Position numbers and translations under genes: made by a program. Shown piece by piece: positions 1-6,520 of a stretch of 10,546 bases of DNA. Position 1 is the stretch's first letter, and each line of letters begins with the position of its first letter. The stretch lies in NCBI GenBank assembly GCA_015522765.1, contig WALR01000152.1, forward strand, positions 1 to 10,546, in the 5' to 3' direction. A model generated the notes under the pieces. It did no database searches, was not told the origin of the DNA, and saw nothing but the letters and a program-made list of their open reading frames with translations. Source of the stretch: Candidatus Woesearchaeota archaeon (GTDB lineage: Archaea > Nanobdellota > Nanobdellia > Woesearchaeales > WALR01).

Positions 1-3
1 CTA

Positions 4-11
4 TTTAATAA
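4..11 (+). promoter_or_regulatory. Possible TATA box for the small-ORF cluster
   Basis: The sequence TTTAATAA resembles an archaeal TATA box. A start site about 28-30 bp downstream would fall near position 33, giving a leader of about 35 nt that contains the strong Shine-Dalgarno sequence of the next ORF. It lies at the window edge, so upstream BRE context cannot be judged. Confidence 0.35.
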
Positions 12-67
12 TCCTTCCATAACAACATAATATGGCATATGCAGACAGGGGAAAGGAGGTGGTAAAA

Positions 68-193
68 ATGAATATGAGAAAGATAAGCTATTTGGGAATA
101 CTCGAGAGGGAAAACAGCTACCCATTCATAAGAGGAGAATATGAACAGGAGGAGCAGGAATCCTATTATTTAGGCAAGGCATTCGGTTATTAA
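68..193 (+). CDS. Small hypothetical protein, 41 aa
   Basis: I do not recognise this protein. It is an ATG-to-TAA ORF of 41 codons. A nearly perfect Shine-Dalgarno sequence (AGGAGGTGGT, 54-63) sits at ideal spacing before the ATG at 68, which is the main argument that it is translated. An in-frame ATG at 74 is a less well-spaced alternative. The product is rich in Tyr and Glu (an acidic, glutamine-containing stretch at about residues 24-32, then a Tyr/Gly-rich C-terminus ending FGY). No membrane segment, signal peptide or cysteine motif is visible. It lies first in a row of small ORFs (next start at 209 or 253) that may form one transcript. Function is unknown; it could also be a leader peptide. 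Confidence 0.5.
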   Translation: MNMRKISYLGILERENSYPFIRGEYEQEEQESYYLGKAFGY

Positions 194-208
194 TTGTTAC
201 AGGAGTAG

Positions 209-247
209 ATGGAACAAACAAAAAAACAAAGAGAATATGAGAGGTGA
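209..247 (+). CDS. Possible 12-aa micro-ORF
   Basis: The ORF ATG..TGA encodes MEQTKKQREYER, a highly charged 12-residue peptide. An AGGAG (201-205) precedes the ATG, but only 3 nt separate them, which is tighter than usual. Its TGA (245-247) overlaps the Shine-Dalgarno sequence of the next ORF at 253, an arrangement that could couple translation. It may equally be chance. Confidence 0.2.
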   Translation: MEQTKKQREYER

Positions 248-252
248 AAAAG

Positions 253-450
253 ATGGTGAGCAAAGCCGTGTTTAAGAGTTCAGGGAGTAAGGGCTGGTAC
301 GAGATAGACTTGGGTAATATCGGCGGAGGCACGAACGGGTTGGCTGATGCTGACACCGATGATTATGCAGGACTTGGAGAGCTAACAGACGACGAGAAGA
401 ACTATCTGAGGATAGTGAGGAGGGCTAAGCAGAGGAGAAGACATCGTTAA
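253..450 (+). CDS. Small hypothetical protein, 65 aa
   Basis: I do not recognise this protein. The ORF can be opened at GTG 244, but the ATG at 253 is preferred because GAGGTGA (241-247) then acts as a Shine-Dalgarno sequence at normal spacing. The GTG lies inside that motif. The product has a GWYEIDLG segment, a glycine-rich turn (IGGGTNG), an acidic middle (ADADTDD) and a strongly basic C-terminal tail (KQRRRHR). That polarity would suit nucleic-acid or ribosome contact, but this is only inference. No transmembrane segment or zinc motif is seen. It follows the 41-aa ORF by 59 nt and ends inside a small hairpin (449-466). Confidence 0.55.
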   Translation: MVSKAVFKSSGSKGWYEIDLGNIGGGTNGLADADTDDYAGLGELTDDEKNYLRIVRRAKQRRRHR

Positions 451-466
451 ACACTAAAAAGTGTTT
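449..466 (+). terminator. Hairpin over the stop codon of the 65-aa ORF
   Basis: AAACACT and AGTGTTT form a perfect 7-bp stem with an AAAA loop, starting within the TAA at 448-450. A further T:G pair can close it. No oligo-T run follows, so it does not look like a classical intrinsic terminator. An RNA-stability or processing role is equally possible. Confidence 0.3.
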
Positions 467-494
467 GCGTAGAGAGACAACCCCTTTCATTAGA

Positions 495-533
495 GTCCCC
501 CGGGGGAGTCATTCTTCCGGGGGGCGCACCCCC
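495..533. other. GC-rich segment with mutually exclusive hairpins
   Basis: TCCCCCGGGGGA (496-507) is a perfect palindrome. CCCCCGG (497-503) can instead pair with CCGGGGG (517-523). GGGGG (520-524) can pair with CCCCC (529-533) across a CGCA loop, and GGGGG (502-506) can also reach CCCCC (529-533). These pairings compete with each other. The segment stands out sharply from its AT-rich surroundings and ends about 20 bp upstream of the alaS TATA box. No coding capacity or recognisable RNA family is visible. It could be a 3' end structure of the small-ORF transcript, a small RNA, or a protein-binding site near the alaS promoter. Confidence 0.4.
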
Positions 534-545
534 ACCTTACCCAAA

Positions 546-562
546 CGAAACTAATTTATATA
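546..562 (+). promoter_or_regulatory. alaS promoter (BRE and TATA box)
   Basis: TTTATATA at 555-562 is a consensus archaeal TATA box, with a purine-rich BRE-like CGAAACT just upstream (546-552). The first T lies 28 bp before the alaS ATG at 583, so transcription should start at or next to the start codon. No Shine-Dalgarno sequence precedes the ATG, which supports a leaderless mRNA. Confidence 0.8.
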
Positions 563-582
563 TTCTGCAACTAACACCATGT

Positions 583-3156
583 ATGAAAAGCGATAAGGAG
601 GTTAAGAGGGAGTTCAAGATTAAAGCAGGGAAGAGCCCTGACGACTATTATGCCACCTCAGTTCTCAGAGAGAAGGGTTATATAAGGAAGAAGTGCAGGG
701 TGTGCGGGACATTCTTCTGGACTGTTAATCCCGGGCAGGAGGTGTGCGGGGATCCTGCCTGTTCAGGCGGGTTCAGGTTCATAGGGGACAGCCCTGCAAA
801 GAAAAAGCTCTCTTATATCGAGGTGTGGAAGGAGTTCTCTGCCATGTTCAAGAAGCTTGGCTACACACCCATAAAGCGCTACCCTGTTGTGGCCAGATGG
901 AGGGCTGACACTGATTTTGTGCAGGCAAGCATATACGACTTCCAGCCATATGTGGTTAAGGGCGAGATTGACCCGCCGGCAAACCCCCTTGTGGTGCCGC
1001 AGTTCTCCCTGCGCTTCAACGATATTGATAATGTCGGGATAACAGGCGCCCATTATACAGGATTTGTGATGATTGGCCAGCACGCGTTCATGAAGCCCGA
1101 GGAATGGGACCAGGAGAAGTATTTTAGCGACATATACACCTGGCTCAGCAGGGGGCTTGGACTTCCGGACAGCGAGATAATCTTCCACGAGGACGCATGG
1201 GCAGGCGGCGGCAACTTCGGCCCCTGCATGGAGTACTTCAGCAGGGGGCTTGAGCTAGGGAACCAGGTGTACATGCTCTATGAAAGAACAGCGAACTCCT
1301 ACAAAAACCTCAATCTCAGGGTTCTTGATATGGGGATGGGGCATGAGAGAAATGCGTGGTTCACAAATGCGACAAGCACGAGTTACGAGACGACATTTCC
1401 CACAGTAGTAAAGCACCTCATGAAGGCGACAGGGATAAAAAGCAATCCCTCATTGATAAAGAGGTTTCTCCCATACGCTTCTTATCTCAACATGGACGAG
1501 GTGGACAACATTGATAAGGCATGGGCAAGGGTAGCCTCATCTGTCGGCATAGGTGTGGACGAGCTGAGGAGAGAGGTCATTCCATTATCAGCCCTGTTCA
1601 GTATCGCCGAGCATTCAAGATCCCTGCTTGTCGCTCTTTCTGACGGCGCCCTTCCGAGTAATGTGGGGGGCGGCTACAACCTCAGGGTTATATTCAGGAG
1701 GGCTCTCTCCTTCATTGACAAGTACAATTGGGATGTTGACTTCATGAAGCTAATGGAGCTCCACGCGGCTTATCTTAAGCCTTTGTTCCCGGAACTCAGC
1801 GAGCATCTTGATGATGTCAATGAGATAATTGAGCATGAAAAGCTGAAATACCGCAACACAAAGGAGAAGACAGCGAAGATACTCTCAAAGATTTCTTCAG
1901 GGGTTATAGAAGAGAAGGAACTGCTGAGGCTTTATGACAGCCAGGGCATAGCGCCTGAACTTGTGAAGCAGGAGGCGGAGAAGAAGGGCAAAACAGTGAG
2001 GATACCCGAGAATTTTTATTCGATGGTGACTGAACTGCACGAGAAGAAGGAAGAGGCACATGCTACGAGGGTTGGCGAGGTCGTTGAGTTGGACAGTGTT
2101 CCTGCTACAGAGGCCCTTTACTTTGATGATTACAAACTTGGGGAGTTTAAGGCGGGGGTGATAAGGGTTGAGGGACCGTTTGTTGTGCTTGACAGGACTG
2201 CCTTTTACCCGACATCAGGGGGCCAGCTCCATGACACCGGAGCAATAAACGGGATTAAGGTGTTGAAGGTTTTCAAGCAGGGAGGCGTCATAGTGCACAA
2301 GGTTGACAAGGAGAATGCGTTCAGGGAGGGGGAGCATGTGGTGGGTGTTGTTGATATCGAGAGGAGAATTCAACTTGCTCAGCACCATACTGCAACCCAT
2401 ATCGTTAATGCCGCGGCAAGAATAGTTCTCGGCGACCATGTAAACCAGGCAGGAGCAAAGAAGGATGTTGATAAGGCGCACCTGGATATAACGCATTACA
2501 GGAGTCTCTCAAACGAGGAGATAAAGCGTATCGAGGAGGAGGCCAACAAGATAGTAAGAAAGGCAATTCCTGTTGAGAAGTCATTCTACTCAAGAGACGA
2601 GGCGGAGAGGCTTTTCGGGATGAGGATTTATCAGGGCGGGGCCGTTCCCGGAAAAAGACTGAGGATAGTTAAGATTGACGACCTGGATGTTGAGGCGTGC
2701 GGCGGTACGCATGTTGATAATACCTCAGAGGTGGGCAAGATAAGGATAATCAGGTCGACTAAGATTCAGGACGGGATTGTGAGGCTGTTCTTTACCGCTG
2801 GAAAGGCTACTGAGAGATTTGAGAGCAGTAAGAGCCGCTCCATCAGTGAGCTTGCAGGCTTTCTGGGTGTTCCTGACGACCGGTTGTTTAACGCTGTTAA
2901 GGAGCTGTTCTCAAGGTGGAAGCGTGTAAGAAAGGCGCTGAGGAAGGGGCAGGGTGTTCCTGCGTCCTGCTTTGAAGCTAAAGAGGTTGGGCCCGATAAC
3001 CTCGGCAGTGAGGAGGCGATTGAACACATATCAGAGTTTTTAAGGACGCCTAAGGGTGATATTATAAAATCAGTGAGAAAATTCCACTCCGAGCTTGGGC
3101 GTATGAAGGCGCAGCTTGAGGAGAAGGGGCTTATTAAAGACGACGGTCAATGCTAA
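583..3156 (+). CDS. alaS: Alanyl-tRNA synthetase, archaeal type
   Basis: This cytoplasmic enzyme joins alanine to tRNA-Ala and hydrolyses mischarged Ser/Gly-tRNA-Ala. The 857-aa product begins with the archaeal N-terminal cysteine module (C38, C41, C55, C60), followed by the class II catalytic core. Recognisable stretches are VVPQFSLRFNDIDNVG (about 137-152), the GQHAF region and GMGHERNAW (about 251-259). The editing domain carries HHTATH (601-606) and CGGTH (C706, H710), the usual zinc-binding His/Cys set. The last 110 residues are helical and charged. They end without the glycine-rich signature expected of the globular C-Ala domain, and the protein is somewhat shorter than typical archaeal AlaRS (about 890-915 aa). 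The ATG at 583 is fixed by the TATA box 28 bp upstream. An ATG at 579 is out of frame and closes after five codons. Confidence 0.97.
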   Translation: MKSDKEVKREFKIKAGKSPDDYYATSVLREKGYIRKKCRVCGTFFWTVNPGQEVCGDPACSGGFRFIGDSPAKKKLSYIEVWKEFSAMFKKLGYTPIKRYPVVARWRADTDFVQASIYDFQPYVVKGEIDPPANPLVVPQFSLRFNDIDNVGITGAHYTGFVMIGQHAFMKPEEWDQEKYFSDIYTWLSRGLGLPDSEIIFHEDAWAGGGNFGPCMEYFSRGLELGNQVYMLYERTANSYKNLNLRVLDMGMGHERNAWFTNATSTSYETTFPTVVKHLMKATGIKSNPSLIKRFLPYASYLNMDEVDNIDKAWARVASSVGIGVDELRREVIPLSALFSIAEHSRSLLVALSDGALPSNVGGGYNLRVIFRRALSFIDKYNWDVDFMKLMELHAAYLKPLFPELSEHLDDVNEIIEHEKLKYRNTKEKTAKILSKISSGVIEEKELLRLYDSQGIAPELVKQEAEKKGKTVRIPENFYSMVTELHEKKEEAHATRVGEVVELDSVPATEALYFDDYKLGEFKAGVIRVEGPFVVLDRTAFYPTSGGQLHDTGAINGIKVLKVFKQGGVIVHKVDKENAFREGEHVVGVVDIERRIQLAQHHTATHIVNAAARIVLGDHVNQAGAKKDVDKAHLDITHYRSLSNEEIKRIEEEANKIVRKAIPVEKSFYSRDEAERLFGMRIYQGGAVPGKRLRIVKIDDLDVEACGGTHVDNTSEVGKIRIIRSTKIQDGIVRLFFTAGKATERFESSKSRSISELAGFLGVPDDRLFNAVKELFSRWKRVRKALRKGQGVPASCFEAKEVGPDNLGSEEAIEHISEFLRTPKGDIIKSVRKFHSELGRMKAQLEEKGLIKDDGQC

Positions 3157-3159
3157 GAT

Positions 3160-3206
3160 TCTTTCTTTTTATATGCATGGGATAAACCTGTTTTGTGTTA
3201 TTTTTT
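3160..3206 (+). terminator. Oligo-T terminator region after alaS
   Basis: Four bases after the alaS stop there is a pyrimidine/T tract (TTCTTTCTTTTT, ending at 3170). A second tract of six T lies at 3201-3206. Archaeal RNA polymerase terminates at such T runs without a hairpin. The rest of the spacer to 3312 is AT-rich and separates convergent genes; I see no RNA gene in it. Confidence 0.5.
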
Positions 3207-3312
3207 AATTATTTTATTTAAGTATTTAATTAATTAATGAAGATATTAACTAAAGAAGTTTCTATCTAACCTAAACAATACACTGAGAAGATGAATTTAA
3301 GCTATTGCAGAC

Positions 3313-4230
3313 TCACTTTATTATGGATAACCGCTTAGGAGGGGCGAGAGGAAGAATACGGCCAGTGGCTTCTCTGGACCTTTGCTTATTTAGAATATCT
3401 CCAAATATCATTTGATTATAGGGGTAGTCCCTTCTTTTTATAATGTAGAATTCTCCCCCAAGCCCGTAGGGTTTTCCATATTTGCTTGTGTACCATCTGT
3501 TTAAGGCATTAACCATGCCGGCAGGAAGAGAAATTGCTGAATCGCTGGCACCCTTATCTAGCGATAATTTATACTCAACAAGAGGCATTGCAAAGGGGAA
3601 GCCTACAGAAGGATGGTGTTCACCATCATCACCTACAACATAGTTCGTTATTCTTGTCAGCTCATTATCCTTATAGGGGGGAAAATAATAAGCCACCCTA
3701 AGGAAAAGGGAATCTCCCTCTTTCCCTGTCTTTTGTTTGATTGCCTCGAGCTTATTTAGGGATGACCTTAACATGTTTTCCCCGAGCCTGATGCCCTCAA
3801 TAGCCAGAAGTGTATTAAAGTCAACAGATTCGTCTTCTTGATAATCTAATCTTCTTAAAAGGTTATCCAGTCCGCTTACAGTGAACCTCCCGGCAGGAAT
3901 TAAGTCAGCGGGAAGTTTGTTTATTCCCAAGCTCAGGACATAACCGGTATCCCCTCTTACAAGACTCTGCTCATAAAGGAACTCATATATGGGAGGCGTC
4001 TTAATCTTTTTATGAACTGGGAAGTTCTTGTTATAAAAATTTACTGCGGCAGATATTTCAGCAGGAGAGAGGGCGGCCCCATCAAGGTCTAACCCCTCAA
4101 GTATCCCCTCTACCGCCTCATTCATCTTTTTAACAAATTCTTTTGTGGATAGAGATATTGGGGGGGCATATCTTCCTGTTTGTGCCTTATTCAGAAGCGT
4201 TTCTACATGTTTTAATGAGGATGATGTCAT
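3313..4230 (-). CDS. Hypothetical protein, 305 aa, unrecognised
   Basis: I do not recognise a family. The product looks soluble, with no signal peptide, membrane segment or cysteine motif. The N-terminal third looks helical (residues about 29-70). The middle has alternating helices and hydrophobic strands (IEGIRLGENMLRSSLNKLEAI; FLRVAYYFPPY). The C-terminal third is rich in Tyr, Gly and Pro (YGKPYGLGGEFYIIKRRDYPY) and ends in a basic tail. Composition is unlike the neighbours: three lines I counted (3361, 3541, 3721) give 72 G/C in 180 bases, about 40%, against about 57% in two lines of the adjacent mutase gene, which hints at foreign origin. It follows the mutase by 25 nt, but a TATA-like box 29 bp before its ATG suggests separate leaderless transcription. 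No Shine-Dalgarno sequence is present. A role in sugar metabolism cannot be inferred. Confidence 0.8.
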   Translation of the reverse strand: MTSSSLKHVETLLNKAQTGRYAPPISLSTKEFVKKMNEAVEGILEGLDLDGAALSPAEISAAVNFYNKNFPVHKKIKTPPIYEFLYEQSLVRGDTGYVLSLGINKLPADLIPAGRFTVSGLDNLLRRLDYQEDESVDFNTLLAIEGIRLGENMLRSSLNKLEAIKQKTGKEGDSLFLRVAYYFPPYKDNELTRITNYVVGDDGEHHPSVGFPFAMPLVEYKLSLDKGASDSAISLPAGMVNALNRWYTSKYGKPYGLGGEFYIIKRRDYPYNQMIFGDILNKQRSREATGRILPLAPPKRLSIIK

Positions 4231-4252
4231 GAAAAGAGAGAAATGTAACTAC

Positions 4253-4259
4253 TATTTAA
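4253..4259 (-). promoter_or_regulatory. TATA-like box for the 305-aa gene, nested in the mutase stop
   Basis: On the minus strand TTAAATA lies about 29 bp before the ATG at 4230, the same spacing as at alaS. It includes the TAA stop codon of the mutase gene (4256-4258). No Shine-Dalgarno sequence lies between it and the ATG, so a leaderless transcript is likely. The box is less perfect than the alaS one. Confidence 0.5.
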
Positions 4260-5626
4260 GAGTTACGATTGAAACTGTTTATTAACCCCCTGACAAGCCT
4301 AAGCTTTTCCTCTCTCAGCCCAGGCGTATCCGCCTCAAGATTAAGCCTCAGCAAATCCTCGGTGTTGCTGGGCCTCAGGTTAAACCACCACCCCTTAAAC
4401 TCCATGCTCAGCCCATCAAGGTGCAGCACTCTCACCGGCTTATCTCCCTTAAGCTCCTTTTCTATCAGGCTGATCGCACCCTCCTTATCCTTCACATTAA
4501 AGTTTATTTCGCCTGTGCTGAAGTATCTCTTAAGCGGCGCAACCAGCTCTGAAAGTGCAGATGAGGACTCAGCCATAAGGTTCATTATGTAGAGGAGGAT
4601 GACAAGCGGAGACTCAATGTAGTGGTTATTGGCAAGGTAGTAATGGCCTGAGAGCTCTCCCGCAAAGACGCCGTTGTCGCGCCTCATCTGCTCCTTGATA
4701 AGGCTGTGGCCAACCCTGCACATAACCGCCTTCCCGCCGGACTTCTCAATCTCTTCACGCACAACCTTGCTTGACCTTAAATCATAGAGGATTGTTGCGT
4801 GCGGATGCTTCCTCAAGATGATTCTTGAGACAAGGGCTGTTACTAAATCAGGGCTCACCCTCTTTCCTTTCTCATCAATGAGTACGATGCGGTCGCAGTC
4901 GCCGTCAAACGCCACCCCGAAGTCAGCACCTTCTGCTACGACCCTCTCCTGCAATGCTTTAGTGTTCTCAGGCTTAAGCGGATTCGCCTCGTGGTTCGGG
5001 AATGAGCCGTCAATCTCGAAGAAGAGCGGAACAATGGATACTCCTGCTTTACTGAAGAAATCCGGACTTATCATCGCTCCAAGTGAATTCGCTGCGTCAA
5101 CAACTACGCGGAGTTTAGCATTAGGCGCAGAGGCAAAGTTGAATGCATTAGCGATATACTCGCTGAGAATGTTCTTTTTCTGTGAATGAATGTCTTCATT
5201 TGTCCTCTCAGCCCCCAGCTCACTGAGAGCCAGTTCCTTAATCTCATTTAGCCCTGTGGCGCTGCTTACTGGCACGGCATTCTCCCTCACAACCTTAAAG
5301 CCGTTGTATTCAGCAGGGTTGTGGCTTGCAGTTATGTTTATCCCGCCGTCAGCTCCGAGCTTTATTACGCTGAAGTACATCATGGGTGTTGTTGACTCGC
5401 CGATATCAATTACTCTTGTACTCTTGGAAGATATCCCTTCAGCCAGAGCATTAAACAGCGACTTAGAACTGTTCCTTATATCCCTGCCTACAACCAGTGT
5501 CTTTGCATTGAGAAAAGAGGCAACCGCCCTGCCCAGGGCGTAAGCAAAATCCTCGTCTAACTCGTCAGGGTAAATTCCCCTTATGTCATACGCCTTGAAA
5601 ACCCTGTTCAAATCTTCTTTGTTCAT
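4256..5626 (-). CDS. manB: Phosphomannomutase/phosphoglucomutase
   Basis: This enzyme interconverts hexose 6-phosphate and hexose 1-phosphate (mannose or glucose), supplying sugar 1-phosphates for NDP-sugar synthesis in the cytoplasm. All four active-site signatures of the alpha-D-phosphohexomutase superfamily are present: TASHNP with the phosphoserine S101 (99-104), the metal loop DGDCDR (241-246), the sugar-binding loop GELSGHYY (323-330) and the phosphate-binding loop RPSNTE (418-423). The 456-aa length is normal. The pattern of the C-terminal half resembles bacterial ManB/AlgC-type PMM/PGM; phosphoglucosamine mutase (GlmM) is less likely, but substrate cannot be fixed from motifs. The ATG overlaps the stop of the upstream nucleotidyltransferase gene (ATGA, 5623-5626) and has no good Shine-Dalgarno sequence of its own, so translational coupling is likely. 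The pairing of the two genes fits consecutive steps. Confidence 0.93.
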   Translation of the reverse strand: MNKEDLNRVFKAYDIRGIYPDELDEDFAYALGRAVASFLNAKTLVVGRDIRNSSKSLFNALAEGISSKSTRVIDIGESTTPMMYFSVIKLGADGGINITASHNPAEYNGFKVVRENAVPVSSATGLNEIKELALSELGAERTNEDIHSQKKNILSEYIANAFNFASAPNAKLRVVVDAANSLGAMISPDFFSKAGVSIVPLFFEIDGSFPNHEANPLKPENTKALQERVVAEGADFGVAFDGDCDRIVLIDEKGKRVSPDLVTALVSRIILRKHPHATILYDLRSSKVVREEIEKSGGKAVMCRVGHSLIKEQMRRDNGVFAGELSGHYYLANNHYIESPLVILLYIMNLMAESSSALSELVAPLKRYFSTGEINFNVKDKEGAISLIEKELKGDKPVRVLHLDGLSMEFKGWWFNLRPSNTEDLLRLNLEADTPGLREEKLRLVRGLINSFNRNS

Positions 5627-6459
5627 GATAGGTCATTCCACTCCTTTATCGCTCTCTCGTATCTTTCTATGTTTCCGGTGTCAAACCACTGGCCGCTGAA
5701 GGGGTAGCCGTAGAGCCTTCCCATCTCAGCTATCTTTGGAAAGATGTCCCTTTCAAGCATTGAGAAGCCCTCCTTGACCATCTCTATAACCTCAGGGTTG
5801 AGGATGTAAAGGCCGGCGTTTATGAGCCTTGAGGGCGCATCCTCTTTTTTAGGCTTCTCCACAAACTCGAGTATCCTGCTCCCTGATAATCTGGCTACGC
5901 CGTACTGGCTCGGGTCCTGCACAGTTGTCAACGCTATTGTTGCAAGGGCGTTGTTTGACCTGTGCACATTGTACATCTCCCTTAAATTAACATCCTTTAA
6001 CTCGTCCCCGTTGCTGACTATTATGGGAGTGTTCACCTTTCCCCTAAGCATATGCAATGGCCCGGCTGTTCCAAGCTCTGATTCCTCTTTTATGTAGCTA
6101 ATCTTGACGCCGAATCGCGAGCCGTCGCCAAAGTACTGGATTATCTTATCCTTAAGGTAGCCCACCGATAGGATTATCTCTGTTATCCCGTATTTCTTGA
6201 ACATGTCAAAGAGGTGTTCTGTTAATGTCTTTCCGTGTATGGGGATTAACGCCTTGGGAATCTCCAGTGTTAGCGGCCTGAGCCGCGTGCCCTTTCCGCC
6301 GACAAGGATGACTGCCTGCCTGGGCATATCCCTCTCAAACGCCCTCCTTATAAGCACCTCCACGGCGTGGCTCCTGTTCTTTATATTAACATCATCTACT
6401 AGCTCGTCAATCCTTCTGAGAAGTTCTTTGTCAATTGTAAGGGTAACTCTCTCTTTCAT
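5623..6459 (-). CDS. Ribbon-helix-helix / sugar-1-phosphate nucleotidyltransferase fusion
   Basis: From the chosen start (278 aa), the first ~43 residues form a ribbon-helix-helix domain: strand MKERVTLTID, a helix through ELLRRIDELVDD, then the turn NRSHAVEVLIRRAFER. From about residue 48 a full NTP_transferase domain follows: VILVGGKGTRLRPLT (nucleotide loop), EIPKALIPI, ELGTAGPL, SNGDE (metal Asp), EFVEKP, NAGLYI and WFDTGN. This domain joins NTP and a sugar 1-phosphate to give NDP-sugar and pyrophosphate; base and sugar are unclear (mannose-1-P guanylyl- or glucose-1-P transfer fit). No left-handed beta-helix tail is present. An upstream in-frame ATG at 6480 would add seven residues. I prefer 6459 because the TATA box (6482-6489) places the mRNA start there and because RHH proteins normally begin with the strand. 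It is the first gene of an operon with the mutase. Confidence 0.88.
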   Translation of the reverse strand: MKERVTLTIDKELLRRIDELVDDVNIKNRSHAVEVLIRRAFERDMPRQAVILVGGKGTRLRPLTLEIPKALIPIHGKTLTEHLFDMFKKYGITEIILSVGYLKDKIIQYFGDGSRFGVKISYIKEESELGTAGPLHMLRGKVNTPIIVSNGDELKDVNLREMYNVHRSNNALATIALTTVQDPSQYGVARLSGSRILEFVEKPKKEDAPSRLINAGLYILNPEVIEMVKEGFSMLERDIFPKIAEMGRLYGYPFSGQWFDTGNIERYERAIKEWNDLS

Positions 6460-6481
6460 ATGCCTGGTCTTACCCTTCATA

Positions 6482-6495
6482 ATTATAAATCTTTT
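6482..6495 (-). promoter_or_regulatory. Promoter of the RHH-nucleotidyltransferase operon
   Basis: On the minus strand the sequence reads AAAAGATTTATAAT. This gives a TATA box TTTATAAT (6489 down to 6482) preceded by an A-rich BRE-like stretch. The first T is 30 bp before the ATG at 6459, consistent with a leaderless mRNA starting at that codon and not at the ATG at 6480, which lies immediately next to the TATA box. Confidence 0.65.
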
Positions 6496-6500
6496 GATTT

Positions 6501-6520
6501 GTATGAGGAAGTATGATAAA
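6501..6520. repeat. Tandem 10-bp direct repeat, candidate RHH operator
   Basis: GTATGAGGAA and GTATGATAAA are adjacent, with 8 of 10 positions identical. The one-helical-turn period is what many RHH repressors (MetJ, Arc and CopG types) use as paired half-sites. The repeat lies just upstream of the BRE/TATA of the RHH-nucleotidyltransferase gene, inside the divergent intergenic region. The operator role is inference. Confidence 0.35.

Noticed and set aside
451..582. Possible tRNA or known small RNA in the alaS upstream spacer
   Set aside because: No T-loop motif, cloverleaf pairing, C/D or H/ACA box was found; only the hairpins already listed are visible.
579..596. ATG at 579 just before the alaS start
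   Set aside because: It is out of frame with alaS and stops after five codons; the ATG at 583 opens the full synthetase.
3226..3238. TTTAATTAATTAAT palindromic sequence in the alaS downstream spacer
   Set aside because: Simple AT repeat expected by chance in this composition; no promoter or replication-origin features accompany it.
3237..3269. Ten-codon ORF (MKILTKEVSI) in the spacer after alaS
   Set aside because: No Shine-Dalgarno sequence and no convincing TATA box at leaderless spacing; the surrounding DNA is low-complexity AT.
4269..5543. Long open frames on the plus strand opposite the mutase gene
   Set aside because: Serine- and leucine-rich antisense translations of a well-supported gene, without ribosome-binding sites or recognisable domains.
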